Assembly: GCF_000938265.1 (NCBI RefSeq)
Contig: NZ_JYFC01000005.1
Span: 124,001 to 188,000 of the forward strand
DNA length: 64,000 bases
Source: Agreia bicolorata
GTDB taxonomy: Bacteria; Actinomycetota; Actinomycetes; Actinomycetales; Microbacteriaceae
Direction: 5' to 3'
Under the pieces are notes generated by a model that saw nothing but the letters and a program-made list of their open reading frames with translations, made no database searches and was not told the DNA's origin. The number at the start of each line of letters is the position of its first letter. Positions within the stretch are counted from its first letter, which is position 1. The position numbers and the translations under genes were made by a program. Shown one piece after another: positions 53,342 to 63,338 of the stretch.

Positions 53342-54982
53342 ATGACATCCGCTGATTCCCACGAGCTGCGCCAAGCCCTCGACGCCCTCGTCGCCGCGGC
53401 AGAGAGCGCAGGCCTCGATTCCGCCGCAGCCCGAGACGAGGGCGTGCGCATCGCTGCGGCGGTAGCCGAGTCCGCCATCGGCGCGTCGGTGCAGTGGGTC
53501 GATCAGACCGGCGCGGGCAGCGCCGATGAGTTCTTCGAAGCCGCGTCGAGCGCGAGGCGCTGGCGGGCCTCGCCCACCGATCTGCTGAGCAGGCTGGCGG
53601 CCGAGGCTCCCCAGCACGCGGGCGACTACGCAAAGGCTCTCACCGGTGTCGTCGCTGCGGCGAGCGAATTGGGCGAGCCGTCGATCGGCGTGCTCGGGGC
53701 GGCCTCCGCCACAGCGGCCGCGCAGCTCGCCGGCGCCCGCCAGGCTCCGTCGATCCCTCCGCTCTCGCGCACCGAGGCCACTCTGTTCCCCTCGACGACG
53801 CTCGCCCCGATACCTCATGCCGCTCAGCCGCTCACGGCCGATCAACTCTCCACTCAGCAGCCCGACTTCGCACGCCCCGGCGACGCGACGATGGCCGAAC
53901 TCGCCCGCCGAGCCGGGCTCACCTCGTCTGAACCAGAACCGGTCTCTCCGACCGCGACTCAGCCTGCGCCCGCAGCCGCGCCACCCGCCGAAGAAGAAGA
54001 GGAGAAACCGAAGAAGACGGTCGAGGAGCTGCTCGCGGAGCTCGACAGTCTGATCGGGCTCGACCGGGTCAAGAGAGAAATCCACCGGCAGACTCAGCTG
54101 TTGCGCATCGATCAGCTGCGAACGGCCGCAGGCCTCACGACTCCGACGCTCACGAGGCACCTCGTCTTTCTCGGCAACCCCGGCACGGGCAAGACCACTG
54201 TCGCCCGTCTCGTCGCCGGCATCTACGCGGCCCTCGGCATCCTGTCGAAGGGCCATCTCGTCGAGGTCGACCGTTCCGAACTGGTGGGCGGCTACCTCGG
54301 GCAGACGGCGACCAAGACATCCGAGGTCGTCGCCGGAGCCATCGGCGGCGTGCTCTTCATCGACGAGGCCTACGGTCTGGCGCTCGACCAGTACGGAGCC
54401 GAGGCGATCACGACCATCGTCAAAGACATGGAAGATCACCGCGACGACCTCGTTGTGATCGTGGCCGGCTACCCCGAGCCGATGCGCGGATTCATGGAGA
54501 CGAACCCCGGGCTCGCCAGCCGCTTCTCCACCTCCATCACGTTCCAGGACTACACCGACGCCGAGCTGCGCGACATCTTCGTGCGCCTCGCCGAGGCATC
54601 CGATTTCGAGCCGACGCCCGAGGCGCTCGCGCGATTCGAGCAGATCGTGTCGATCGAGCCGCGAGACGAGGGCTTCGGCAACGGCCGCTACGCCCGCAAC
54701 CTGCTCGACAAGGCGATCGCACGGCATGCCTGGCGACTGCGCGGCGTCGCCGAGCCGACGCTCGACGAACTGCGCCTGCTGCTGGCCGACGACCTCAATG
54801 ACTCGAACGACGGCGAGGTGCAGAGCACCGCCGGCGAAGCGGTCGGCGCACCCATCCTCGTCGATGTGCCGCAGACTGATCAGACGAGCGCGATCGAGGC
54901 CGAGTCGGCCGACACCGTGCCCGCCGCCGTTCCCCCCTCAGACGATCCCGCAGAACCGACCACGTCGAAGGACACCGAATGA
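53342..54982 (+). CDS. AAA family ATPase, CbxX/CfqX type
   Basis: A 546-residue protein. The N-terminal ~240 residues are Ala/Pro-rich with an acidic run (EEEEEKPKK) before the ATPase domain (residues ~245-500). That domain has GLDRVKREIHRQ, Walker A GNPGTGKTTVARL, Walker B GVLFIDEAYGL, sensor 1 VIVAGYPEPM, the Arg finger in NPGLASRFSTSITF, and the GNGRYARNLLDKA region. This matches the CbxX group (PF00004), whose members include Rubisco activases and type VII secretion EccA proteins. The N-terminal part probably binds a partner. It overlaps glnX by ATGA. Confidence 0.88.
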   Translation: MTSADSHELRQALDALVAAAESAGLDSAAARDEGVRIAAAVAESAIGASVQWVDQTGAGSADEFFEAASSARRWRASPTDLLSRLAAEAPQHAGDYAKALTGVVAAASELGEPSIGVLGAASATAAAQLAGARQAPSIPPLSRTEATLFPSTTLAPIPHAAQPLTADQLSTQQPDFARPGDATMAELARRAGLTSSEPEPVSPTATQPAPAAAPPAEEEEEKPKKTVEELLAELDSLIGLDRVKREIHRQTQLLRIDQLRTAAGLTTPTLTRHLVFLGNPGTGKTTVARLVAGIYAALGILSKGHLVEVDRSELVGGYLGQTATKTSEVVAGAIGGVLFIDEAYGLALDQYGAEAITTIVKDMEDHRDDLVVIVAGYPEPMRGFMETNPGLASRFSTSITFQDYTDAELRDIFVRLAEASDFEPTPEALARFEQIVSIEPRDEGFGNGRYARNLLDKAIARHAWRLRGVAEPTLDELRLLLADDLNDSNDGEVQSTAGEAVGAPILVDVPQTDQTSAIEAESADTVPAAVPPSDDPAEPTTSKDTE

Positions 54983-56310
54983 GCACGACCGCAGCCGCGC
55001 CCCCGCCGCCGGTACCCCAGGCATCCCCACAGCCGAACGCCCCGGCGACGACTGTCGCACAGCCCCAGGGCGCACTGGCCGCCGCTCCCGTGAAGAAGAC
55101 GCGCTCCACTCCCGCGACTCTCCGCCTGCTGCTCGCCGTCTCTGTGCTCGCCAGCCTGGCGTTCGGTGCCGCGGGATTTCAGACGGGATCGTCGCAGGCG
55201 AGTGCCACGGCCGACGCGAGCGCCGAAGCCGCCCAGCTGATCGGCATCCAGTCTGTGCGCAACGACCTGGTGCGCGCCGACGCGATCGCCGCCAATGCGT
55301 TCCTCGTCGGCGGGCTCGAGCCCGCCGATCAACGTGCTGAGTACGACACCGCCATCGACGACGCGACGCGCGAAATCACCCTTCTCGCGGCCGACGACAA
55401 AGCCGGAGACACCGACTTCGCCAAGGTCAACGCCGAGGTCGCGATCTATACCGGCCTCATCGAGCAGGCGCGCGCGAACAACCGCCAGGGATTCCCGGTT
55501 GGCGCCGCATACCTGTCGCAGGCATCCGCATTGCTCAACGACAGCACGCTTCCTCAGCTCGAGGCACTCGTTCTCGCGAGCGCCGACAGGGCTGCAGGGA
55601 GCTTTACGGCCTCGACCGTGTCGCTGGTCTGGCTCATCATCGCCCTCGCAGCTCTGATCGCTCTGGTCTGGGTGCACCTCTGGATCACCCGGCGCTCGCA
55701 CCGCTACCTCAACTGGCCGCTTCTCATCGCGGCCGTCGCCATGCTCGTGGTCGGCGTCGTCGGCGTGATCACGTTCTCGAACACCACCGGCGCTGCGATC
55801 GAGGCACGGCAGAACTCCTACGCCAAGACCCTCGCCATCTCTCAGGCGTACACCTCGGCCACCGAGGCCAAGTCGCTCGAGAGCTTCACACTCATCAAGC
55901 GCGGCTCGGGGCAGACGCTCGAGGCCGAGGTGCAGACGGCTATCGCCGATGCTCAGGCGCGCCTCGACTCGCGCGGCAAGAACTACCTGATCGGCGACGA
56001 CCTCAAGAACGGCTTCGACTCGTGGGTCGAGAAGCACGCGGCGATCCGCCAGCTCGACGACGCGGGCAACTGGGACGACGCGGTCAAGCAGGCGATCAGC
56101 CAGGAACCCGACAGCGCCAACGCCGCCTTCACCGCGTTCAGCACCGCCGCGCAAGACGACATAGCCTCAAGTGCTGCCACCACCAAGAACGCGCTCGACA
56201 CGGGCGGCTCGCAATCGGCTCTCCTCGGCTGGATCTTCCTCGTGGCCGGCCTCGCCGCCGCCGTGCTCTCCTGGCGCGGCGTCTCCCTTCGACTCAAGGA
56301 GTACCGATGA
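54979..56310 (+). CDS. glnX: GlnX-like membrane sensor of the PknG pathway
   Basis: A 443-residue protein. After a Pro/Ala-rich tail come four membrane helices: LLLAVSVLASLAFGAAGF near residue 55, two around 210-270 (SLVWLIIALAALIALVWVHL, LIAAVAMLVVGVVGVITF), and one at the end (LLGWIFLVAGLAAAVLSW). Two helical extracytoplasmic regions lie between them. This layout and the place next to glnH and pknG match GlnX of mycobacteria and corynebacteria, where GlnH-bound amino acids are signalled through GlnX to PknG. It overlaps both neighbours by four bases. Confidence 0.82.
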   Translation: MSTTAAAPPPPVPQASPQPNAPATTVAQPQGALAAAPVKKTRSTPATLRLLLAVSVLASLAFGAAGFQTGSSQASATADASAEAAQLIGIQSVRNDLVRADAIAANAFLVGGLEPADQRAEYDTAIDDATREITLLAADDKAGDTDFAKVNAEVAIYTGLIEQARANNRQGFPVGAAYLSQASALLNDSTLPQLEALVLASADRAAGSFTASTVSLVWLIIALAALIALVWVHLWITRRSHRYLNWPLLIAAVAMLVVGVVGVITFSNTTGAAIEARQNSYAKTLAISQAYTSATEAKSLESFTLIKRGSGQTLEAEVQTAIADAQARLDSRGKNYLIGDDLKNGFDSWVEKHAAIRQLDDAGNWDDAVKQAISQEPDSANAAFTAFSTAAQDDIASSAATTKNALDTGGSQSALLGWIFLVAGLAAAVLSWRGVSLRLKEYR

Positions 56311-57308
56311 GCGCCATCCGTTCACGCACGGCCCGCATCGCACTCGTCGCGACGCTGATCGGCACGCTCGCTCTCACCGCGTGCGCGCCGCGATCGGGCA
56401 GCGACGACCTGGGTCTCACCCCCACGCCGACGCCCACCGAGAGCGCGCCGAGCACCCCGGCTCCCGCGTCGACCTGCACGAACACCGAGGGCCAGGTGCA
56501 GCCCTCGTACTCGCCTATCTCGCCCGACTCGGTTCCGGCCGGCAGCTCCATCGAGGCGATCAAGAACAACGGCGTGCTCCGGGTCGGTGTCTCCGCCGAC
56601 ACACTGCTGATGGGCGCGCGTAACCCGCTCACGGGTCAGATCGAGGGCTTCGACATCGATGTTCTGCACGAGATCTCCCGGGCGATCTTCGGCGATCCGA
56701 ACAAGCTGCAGTTCAAGGTCATCACCTCTGCTCAGCGCCTCGACGTGCTCACTCCCGACGCCGCCGGCAACACGCAGGTCGACATCGTGGCCCGCACGAT
56801 GACCATCAACTGCGCCCGCTGGGAGACCATCGCGTTCTCGACCGAGTACTACGAGGCCGGCCAGAAAGTTCTCGTCGCGAGCAACTCCGAGGCGAAATCG
56901 ATGGACGACCTCAACGCACTGGGCGACCAGAAGGTCTGCGCGCCCGCGAGCACGACGACGCTCACCCGCCTCGAGAGCTACTCGGGCATAGAGGCGGTCT
57001 CGGCCGCCACCCACACCGAGTGCCTCGTGCTGTTCCAGCAGGGCAAGGTGGATGCCATCACCGGCGACGACACGATCCTCGCCGGATTCGCCGCGCAAGA
57101 CCCGTATGCCATGGTCGTCGGCGACGCGATCAGCGCGGAACCGTATGGCCTCGGTATGCCGGCCGACAAGGTCGACCTCGTGCGTTTCGTCAACGGCGTG
57201 CTCGACCGCATGCGCAGCGACGGCACATGGACGAGCCTCTACAACAAGTGGCTCGGCGTGCTCGGCCCGGCGCCGGCTCCGCCCGCGGCCGTCTATGGAC
57301 GCGGCTAG
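56307..57308 (+). CDS. glnH: GlnH-like glutamate/aspartate-binding lipoprotein
   Basis: A 333-residue extracytoplasmic family 3 binding protein. The signal peptide ends in the lipobox LTAC (Cys26), followed by a Thr/Pro linker and the SBP_bac_3 domain: NGVLRVGVSADTLLMGARNP, GQIEGFDIDVLHEISRAIFG, DIVARTMTINCARWETIAFS and YGLGMPADKVDLV. In actinobacteria the GlnH next to GlnX and PknG senses dicarboxylic amino acids rather than feeding a transporter; no permease genes are present here. The start ATG 56307 overlaps the glnX stop. Confidence 0.88.
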   Translation: MSAIRSRTARIALVATLIGTLALTACAPRSGSDDLGLTPTPTPTESAPSTPAPASTCTNTEGQVQPSYSPISPDSVPAGSSIEAIKNNGVLRVGVSADTLLMGARNPLTGQIEGFDIDVLHEISRAIFGDPNKLQFKVITSAQRLDVLTPDAAGNTQVDIVARTMTINCARWETIAFSTEYYEAGQKVLVASNSEAKSMDDLNALGDQKVCAPASTTTLTRLESYSGIEAVSAATHTECLVLFQQGKVDAITGDDTILAGFAAQDPYAMVVGDAISAEPYGLGMPADKVDLVRFVNGVLDRMRSDGTWTSLYNKWLGVLGPAPAPPAAVYGRG

Positions 57309-57366
57309 GCCCTCGCCCTCACCCGCGATCACCAACCCCACCCCCGATCCGCCGAGAGGAGCAGCG

Positions 57367-58497
57367 ATGACGATGACCGCCAACGGAAGCACGCCGGTCG
57401 CTCCCGGGCGCCTAGGAGAGGCGATCGACCCCGGCGAACTGCTCAGCTATCTCACCGGTCTCGGCGAGTGGGTCGATCGGCAGAGAAAAGAACTCGATCG
57501 TCTGGGCGCTGCGGCCCTCGCGTCGCAGGAGCCCGACTCCTACACCTCCGACATCGTTCTCGCAGAGACGCTGTGGGAGGCCACTCGCAAACGCCGTGAG
57601 AGCCTCGAGAGTGTCTGGGATTCCGGCCGCGTCGACACGGTCGCCAGGCAGAAGATGTCGCAGCTCATCTGGGGTCGGCTCGACTCCGGGGGCGGCGCAG
57701 AGCTCGTCTCGCTCGTCGAGGCCGTGCGACTCGCTGACGCCCTCGTCTCGCAGCTGACGACGCGACTCAGCCTCGACCCGCGGGCCGCGGGCACCACCGC
57801 GCGCATCGTCGGCCTGCGCGCGGAACTCGAGCGCTCACGCGACCTGGCAGCATCCGACCCCGACAGCGCAGCGCGGGTCTCCACCCTGCGCAACCGGCTC
57901 GAGGCCCTCGCCGAGAAGGCCGGCCGAGGCGCCGACGTGACCGGACCGCTTGGTCAACTGGTGCAAGACTCGGCGCACCTCGAACGCGACCTCATCGTCG
58001 CGAGTTCGCAGAAGCGCGACCTGGCCCGGGATGCGCGCAAGGCGGCCGACGACGCGGCCGCCGCAGAGCGACGCGAGCCGGTGCTGCGGGCTCTGGCCGA
58101 GCGCTGCCGCCGCGAGATCGTCGACCCTCCGAAGCTGGCGATCCCCGATGTGTCGAAGCTCGGACCGGTTCCGCAGTCGCGTGCCGCGCTCGACTCCTGG
58201 ATCGCTCGCCTCGCCCTGGTGAACCGCGCCTTCGAGGCTGTCGAAGACGCCTATGCAGGCCAGCTGCGAGAGCGCGCCGAACTGCGCTATCGGCTGTCTG
58301 GCTATCACGCCAAGGCCGAGAGCTCCGGCCGTTCGGCGTCGCCCACTGTCGCGGCCGGCTACCTCGAGGCCAAAGAGGCCGTCGACACCACTCCGTGCGA
58401 TCTGCGCCTCGCCCGCTTCTACGTCGAGCAATACCAATTTCTCACCCGTGACCTGCCGTCGGCATCCCCGCCGCGTCAAGGTCAGGAAGGACGCTAA
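57367..58497 (+). CDS. coiled-coil hypothetical protein between glnH and pknG
   Basis: A 376-residue soluble, mostly helical protein with heptad-like stretches (RIVGLRAELERSRDLAASDP, TLRNRLEALAEKAGRGADVT, SQKRDLARDARKAADDAAAA). No catalytic motif is seen. Its place between the sensor lipoprotein and the kinase is conserved in spirit with the pknG locus but I do not recognise the family. The start ATG 57367 follows GAGAGGAG at good spacing; an earlier ATG 57295 overlaps the glnH end. It stops 5 bases before pknG. Confidence 0.75.
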   Translation: MTMTANGSTPVAPGRLGEAIDPGELLSYLTGLGEWVDRQRKELDRLGAAALASQEPDSYTSDIVLAETLWEATRKRRESLESVWDSGRVDTVARQKMSQLIWGRLDSGGGAELVSLVEAVRLADALVSQLTTRLSLDPRAAGTTARIVGLRAELERSRDLAASDPDSAARVSTLRNRLEALAEKAGRGADVTGPLGQLVQDSAHLERDLIVASSQKRDLARDARKAADDAAAAERREPVLRALAERCRREIVDPPKLAIPDVSKLGPVPQSRAALDSWIARLALVNRAFEAVEDAYAGQLRERAELRYRLSGYHAKAESSGRSASPTVAAGYLEAKEAVDTTPCDLRLARFYVEQYQFLTRDLPSASPPRQGQEGR

Positions 58498-58502
58498 ACG
58501 TC

Positions 58503-60824
58503 ATGACCGATGTCCAGCACTGCCAGCAGCCCGGCTGCACGGGTGTGATCGAAGACGGCTACTGCAACGTCTGCGGTTCGCCCGCAGCGCCAACCCCACT
58601 TCCCCCAGCGTCGGGCAGCGGCACTGCCGCCGCCGCGTCACCCTCGGCCAAGCTGGGCACGGGTTTCTCGGCCGGCCCGCAGGCCGGAGCCGACGCTGAT
58701 CCCGACTTCGCGCAGGCCGGTTCGACGCGCACCGGCCGCACGTCGTCGGCGAGACTCGCCACGGCGGCGCTGGGGTCGGCACGTACCGCCGCGACCGGCT
58801 CCAAGGCGACCCGCCGGTTCGGAACGACCTCCACTCGCCTCCGCGGCCCACGCCTCGGCGCCGGGCTCACCACCGTTCCCACCGAGCCACCCGCAGATCC
58901 GCTGAAAGCGGTCATGGCTGTCGCAGAGCTCCCCGAAGCGAAGCGATTCTGCTCGAACTGCGGCAAGCCGGTTGGTCGCGGTCGCGACGGCAAGCCCGGC
59001 CGCACCGAAGGCTTCTGCCCCAACTGCCGCACTCCCTTCTCCTTCACTCCCCAGCTCAAGCCGGGCGACGTAGTCGGCGGCCAGTACGAGGTCGTCGGCT
59101 GCCTCGCGTTCGGTGGTCTCGGCTGGATCTATCTCGCCCGTGACCAGAACGTCTCGGGCCGCTGGGTGGTTCTGAAGGGCCTGCTCAACTCGGGCGATCC
59201 GGATGCCTATGCCGCGGCGATCACGGAACGCCAGTTCCTCGCCGAGGTCGAGCACCCCCTGATCGTCGAGATCTACAACTTCGTGATGTTCAATGGCGCC
59301 GGCTACATCGTGATGGAGTACGTGGGCGGTCCTTCGCTCAAGGTGATCCTCAAAGAGCGTATGAAGGCGAACAACGGTGTCGTCGACCCTCTGCCGGTCG
59401 ACCAGGCGCTCGCCTACGTGCTCGAGATCCTGCCCGCCTTCCAGTATCTGCACGACATCAATCTGTTGTTCTGCGATTTCAAGCCCGACAACATGATCCA
59501 GGTCGGCGACACGGTGAAGCTGATCGACCTCGGCGGTGTGCGCCGCATCGACGATCAGACCTCGGCCATCTTCGGAACCGTCGGATTCCAGGCGCCCGAG
59601 GTTCCCGACGTAGGCCCCTCCGTCGCAGCCGACATCTACACGATCGGCCGAACCCTGGCCACGCTCGTGCTCGACTTCCGCGGCAACCAGACGACCTTCG
59701 TGTCGTCGCTGCCCGATGTCGCAGACACCCCCGTGTTCCAGAAATACGACTCTTTCTACCGGCTGCTCGCCAAGGCGTGCGCGTTCGATCCGTCAGACCG
59801 CTTCGCGTCAGTCGACGAGCTGCGCGCCCAGCTGTTGGGAGTGCTGCGCGAGGTCGTAGCCACCGACCGCGGACCGGGCCACCCCGCGCTGCACTCCGCG
59901 GCATCCGTTCTCTTCGAGGCGCCCGTCGCCGACGTCGTCGATCGACCACTGCCCTGGGATGCGCTGCCGGGGCTGAAGGTCGACGAGTCCGACCCCGCCC
60001 GCAGCTGGCTCGCGGGGGTGAACATGGAAGACCCGGCCGCGCGCCTGATCGCCCTCGAGTCCGCTCCGAACGTCACTGTCGAGATCCGTCTCGCCCGTGC
60101 TCGGGCGGCCATCGAGTCAGGCAATTTTCCGGCCGTCGAAGCCGTGATGAGTGAGATTCTCACCGATGACCCGTGGGAATGGCGGGCCGTGTGGCTTGCC
60201 GGCCTCGCTGAACTCGCCAAGGGAGATGCGCGCAGTGCCCGCGCGTCGTTCAATACCGTCTACGGCCAGGTGCCCGGAGAACTCGCCCCGAAGCTCGCCC
60301 TCGCAGCGGCGTGCGAGGCCAGTGGCGAGCCAGAGATTGCCGAGAGCCTCTACATCATCTGCGCGCGTTCCGATGCGAACTACACCGCCGCGGCCGCGTT
60401 CGGTCTCGCTCGGATCCGCGAGCAGAGAGGTGACCTCGACGGCGCACTGACGGCCCTCGATCTCGTCACGCCCACGCGCAGTTCCTACGTCGACGCCCGT
60501 CGTCGGCGCGCCGAGCTGCTGGCCACGTCGAACCGCGGACTGCCGTCGCTGGCCGCCGCACTCGACAGCGTCGCGACGGTATCGATCGATTCGAGGTCGC
60601 GCGTCGAGCTCACCGCCAGCGTCCTGGCATCCGCCCTGGCGGTGGTGCGCGACTCCGGCCCGTCCACCGACTCCGTTGTCGGCGGCATCCCCGCGCAGGA
60701 AGGGCCGCTTCGCGACGGCCTTGAGCGCGCCTATCGAGAACTCGCCGGCCTTACCGAGAACCCGGCCGAACGCGTGCACCTGGTCGACGAGGCCAACCGC
60801 GTTCGACGGTGGACCCTCTCGTGA
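58503..60824 (+). CDS. pknG: PknG-type serine/threonine protein kinase
   Basis: A 773-residue cytoplasmic kinase. An N-terminal zinc-ribbon-like segment (CQQPGCTGVIEDGYCNVCG, residues 7-25) and a linker precede a rubredoxin-like module with Cys150/Cys153 and Cys172/Cys175. The kinase domain has Lys225 in WVVLKGL, the catalytic Asp325 in FCDFKPDN and Asp342 in LIDLGG. The C-terminal third is a TPR-like helical repeat region. PknG has no membrane helix and in relatives controls the 2-oxoglutarate dehydrogenase inhibitor and thus glutamate metabolism. The extra N-terminal ribbon is unlike mycobacterial PknG. Confidence 0.92.
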   Translation: MTDVQHCQQPGCTGVIEDGYCNVCGSPAAPTPLPPASGSGTAAAASPSAKLGTGFSAGPQAGADADPDFAQAGSTRTGRTSSARLATAALGSARTAATGSKATRRFGTTSTRLRGPRLGAGLTTVPTEPPADPLKAVMAVAELPEAKRFCSNCGKPVGRGRDGKPGRTEGFCPNCRTPFSFTPQLKPGDVVGGQYEVVGCLAFGGLGWIYLARDQNVSGRWVVLKGLLNSGDPDAYAAAITERQFLAEVEHPLIVEIYNFVMFNGAGYIVMEYVGGPSLKVILKERMKANNGVVDPLPVDQALAYVLEILPAFQYLHDINLLFCDFKPDNMIQVGDTVKLIDLGGVRRIDDQTSAIFGTVGFQAPEVPDVGPSVAADIYTIGRTLATLVLDFRGNQTTFVSSLPDVADTPVFQKYDSFYRLLAKACAFDPSDRFASVDELRAQLLGVLREVVATDRGPGHPALHSAASVLFEAPVADVVDRPLPWDALPGLKVDESDPARSWLAGVNMEDPAARLIALESAPNVTVEIRLARARAAIESGNFPAVEAVMSEILTDDPWEWRAVWLAGLAELAKGDARSARASFNTVYGQVPGELAPKLALAAACEASGEPEIAESLYIICARSDANYTAAAAFGLARIREQRGDLDGALTALDLVTPTRSSYVDARRRRAELLATSNRGLPSLAAALDSVATVSIDSRSRVELTASVLASALAVVRDSGPSTDSVVGGIPAQEGPLRDGLERAYRELAGLTENPAERVHLVDEANRVRRWTLS

Positions 60825-62032
60825 GCGATGCACACATCGGGGGCGCTGCTGTGCCTCCCGTCGAGCCTGTGCCCGGCTCCGAGGTCGCACCGACCGTCGA
60901 GGCGGCCCCAGCCGAGACGCCGGCTGCGTCGTCGGTGCCGGTTCTCTGTCCCGCCTGCGGCACGGTCAACGATCCCGACGCGAAGTACTGTGAGGAGTGC
61001 GGCACCCAGCTCGGCGACCTCGTCGAGGTGAGCACCGCTCCCGAAGCAGGCGAGACCGAGGCGGTGGCCGAACAGAACGAGGCCACGTCGTCGACCTCCA
61101 CACCGCGACGCGCCTGCGTCTACTGCGGCGGAAGCATCGCCGATGACGGCTACTGCGAACTCTGCGGCAAGCCCGCTCAGAGCGAGCGCGACCACTGGCA
61201 GGAGGCACCCGCAGCCTGGGTCGGCGGAGTGTGCGACCGCGGCATCCGGCACGAGATCAACGAAGACGCGATGGCTCTGGCGGCAGACCCGCAACCCGGG
61301 GAGTTCGCCGTGCTGGTCGTATGCGACGGGGTCTCATCGACGCCGGGCTCAGACAAGGCGAGCCTCGCCGCCGCTCGCGCCGCAACCGCCCATCTCGCCG
61401 CCGGGCGAGAGACCGACGTCGCCGACGGCCACGGCGACGAACTCGCGCAGGCCCGCTGGTCAGACCGGATGCTCGAGGCCGGCGAACGCTCGAGCGCCGC
61501 GATCTACGAGGCGATCGGCGAACTGGCGGCACGAACGAATCCGCCATCGTGCACCTTCGCGGCAGCCGTCATCGACGGCCCCCTGGTGGTCGTCGGAGGA
61601 GTCGGCGACAGCCGGGTCTACTGGATCGCCGACAGCGGCAAGTCTCGCCAGCTGACCACCGACGACTCGTGGTCGCAGGAGATGATGGCCCACGGCATGT
61701 CACGTCAGCAGGCCGAGAGCGCCCCGCAGGCGCACTCCATCACTCGCTGGCTCGGTGCCGACTCGCCCGACGAGGTTCCCCACGTCGTGCCCACGTATCC
61801 GACGGGCGCCGGTTGGATTCTGGTCTGCTCAGACGGCCTCTGGAACTACTGCTCCGACGCCGACGATCTCGCCGAGCTCGTGCACCGGGTCGTAGGACTG
61901 GTAGGAAGCAACCCCGTTCAGGTGGCCTCGTCGCTTGTCGATTGGGCCAATGAGCAGGGCGGTCAAGACAACATCACCGCCGTGCTCGCTCGATTCGATA
62001 GCGTTGTACCTACACCGGCCCAGCCGGCCTGA
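60821..62032 (+). CDS. PP2C-family phosphatase with N-terminal zinc ribbons
   Basis: A 403-residue protein. Two CxxC zinc-ribbon segments come first (VLCPACGTVNDPDAKYCEEC near residue 45, and CVYCGGSIADDGYCELCG near 105). A PP2C domain follows: GIRHEINEDAMAL, VVCDGVSSTPGSDKAS, GGVGDSRVYWI, LVCSDGLWNYC and GGQDNITAVLARF, so the metal-binding Asp residues are present. It probably reverses phosphorylation by PknG or acts on the FHA/vWA proteins of the operon. The start GTG 60821 overlaps the pknG stop. Confidence 0.9.
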   Translation: MSDAHIGGAAVPPVEPVPGSEVAPTVEAAPAETPAASSVPVLCPACGTVNDPDAKYCEECGTQLGDLVEVSTAPEAGETEAVAEQNEATSSTSTPRRACVYCGGSIADDGYCELCGKPAQSERDHWQEAPAAWVGGVCDRGIRHEINEDAMALAADPQPGEFAVLVVCDGVSSTPGSDKASLAAARAATAHLAAGRETDVADGHGDELAQARWSDRMLEAGERSSAAIYEAIGELAARTNPPSCTFAAAVIDGPLVVVGGVGDSRVYWIADSGKSRQLTTDDSWSQEMMAHGMSRQQAESAPQAHSITRWLGADSPDEVPHVVPTYPTGAGWILVCSDGLWNYCSDADDLAELVHRVVGLVGSNPVQVASSLVDWANEQGGQDNITAVLARFDSVVPTPAQPA

Positions 62033-62057
62033 TCTATGACAGATAGAGGAGTCTCCC

Positions 62058-63338
62058 GTGGCAGAGTTCACAGCCAGCGTTTTTCAGAATGAATTCCTCT
62101 CAGACGGGGCCACCGACGTTCACGCCATCGTGACCGTCACGGTCTCAGGCGCAGGTCAGGCGGGGCAAGGCCAGGGCATGGCTGCGGGCGAGATCATCAT
62201 CGTCGACACGTCTGGATCGATGACCGGCGAGAACCTCGGAGCGGCCAAGCACGCGGCCTCCGTGGCGATCGACCAGATCCTCGACGGCACGTGGTTCGCC
62301 GTGATCTCCGGCACCGACACGGCGGCTCGCGCATTCCCGTACCCGAATGCTCGGCTTCCCATGGTGCAGATGGAGCCGGGTGCCCGTGCCGCGGCCAAGC
62401 AGGCAGTCGCCGCTCTCCAGCCCTCCGGCGGAACGGCGATGGGCACGTGGCTCACGCTGGCACGCGAACTCTTTCAGGCCACTCCGCAGGCCACTCAGCG
62501 TCACGCGATCCTCCTCACAGACGGCAAGAACGAGCACGAATCGGCGCAGGCGCTCAGCCAGGCGATCTACAACGCCACCGGCGTGTTCCAGTGCGATGCC
62601 CGCGGTGTCGGTTCGCGCTGGCAGGTCGACGAATTGCGCCAGATCGCCACGGCTCTGCTCGGCACGGTCGACCTCATCGCCAAGCCCGCCGACATGGCCG
62701 CCGACTTCGAGAGCATCATCAAGCAGTCGATGGGCCGAGGCGTGGCGTCGGCCGAGCTGCGCGTCTGGGCCCCCCAGGGCGCCGAGGTGCTGTTCGTACG
62801 ACAGGTCGCGCCCACGGTCGAAGATCTCACCACCCGCAAGACCATGGTCAACCCGCTCACGGGGTCGTACCCCACCGGATCATGGGGCGACGAATCCCGC
62901 GACTATCACGTTGCCGTGCGGGTCGCATCCAAGCCCGTTGGATCTGAGCAGCTCGCCGCACGTGTGCAACTGACCGTGCGCGACGAGGTCGTCTCATCCG
63001 GTCTCGTGAAAGCGCGCTGGTCGAATGACGACGCGCTCACGGCGCGCATCGACCCGGCCGTGGCGCACTACACGGGCCAGACCGAGCTCGCCTCCGCCAT
63101 CCAGGACGGCCTCGCGGCCAAAGCCGCCGGCGATGCCGCAACGGCCACTGTCAAGCTGGGGCGCGCGGTTCAGCTCGCTGCTGAAACCGGCAACGACGAA
63201 GCGACGGCGAAGCTCCGCAAGGTCGTCGAGATCGATGACGCGAACGAAGGCACCGTGCGGCTTCGTCGCGACGTGGCGAAGCTCGATGAGATGGCGCTCG
63301 ACACGGCGTCGACCAAGACCACGCGGGTGCGCAAATGA
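62058..63338 (+). CDS. von Willebrand factor A-domain protein
   Basis: A 426-residue protein with a vWA domain at residues ~40-230. The MIDAS motif DTSGSMTGE is complete, with the distal Thr in PSGGTAMGTWL and Asp in LLTDGKNE. A beta-rich middle and a helical tail (roughly residues 340-426) follow. There is no signal peptide, so it acts in the cytoplasm. Triads of kinase, PP2C and vWA protein are known from Ter-type stress systems. The start is GTG 62058 with AGAGGAG ahead; its stop overlaps the FHA gene start. Confidence 0.9.
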   Translation: MAEFTASVFQNEFLSDGATDVHAIVTVTVSGAGQAGQGQGMAAGEIIIVDTSGSMTGENLGAAKHAASVAIDQILDGTWFAVISGTDTAARAFPYPNARLPMVQMEPGARAAAKQAVAALQPSGGTAMGTWLTLARELFQATPQATQRHAILLTDGKNEHESAQALSQAIYNATGVFQCDARGVGSRWQVDELRQIATALLGTVDLIAKPADMAADFESIIKQSMGRGVASAELRVWAPQGAEVLFVRQVAPTVEDLTTRKTMVNPLTGSYPTGSWGDESRDYHVAVRVASKPVGSEQLAARVQLTVRDEVVSSGLVKARWSNDDALTARIDPAVAHYTGQTELASAIQDGLAAKAAGDAATATVKLGRAVQLAAETGNDEATAKLRKVVEIDDANEGTVRLRRDVAKLDEMALDTASTKTTRVRK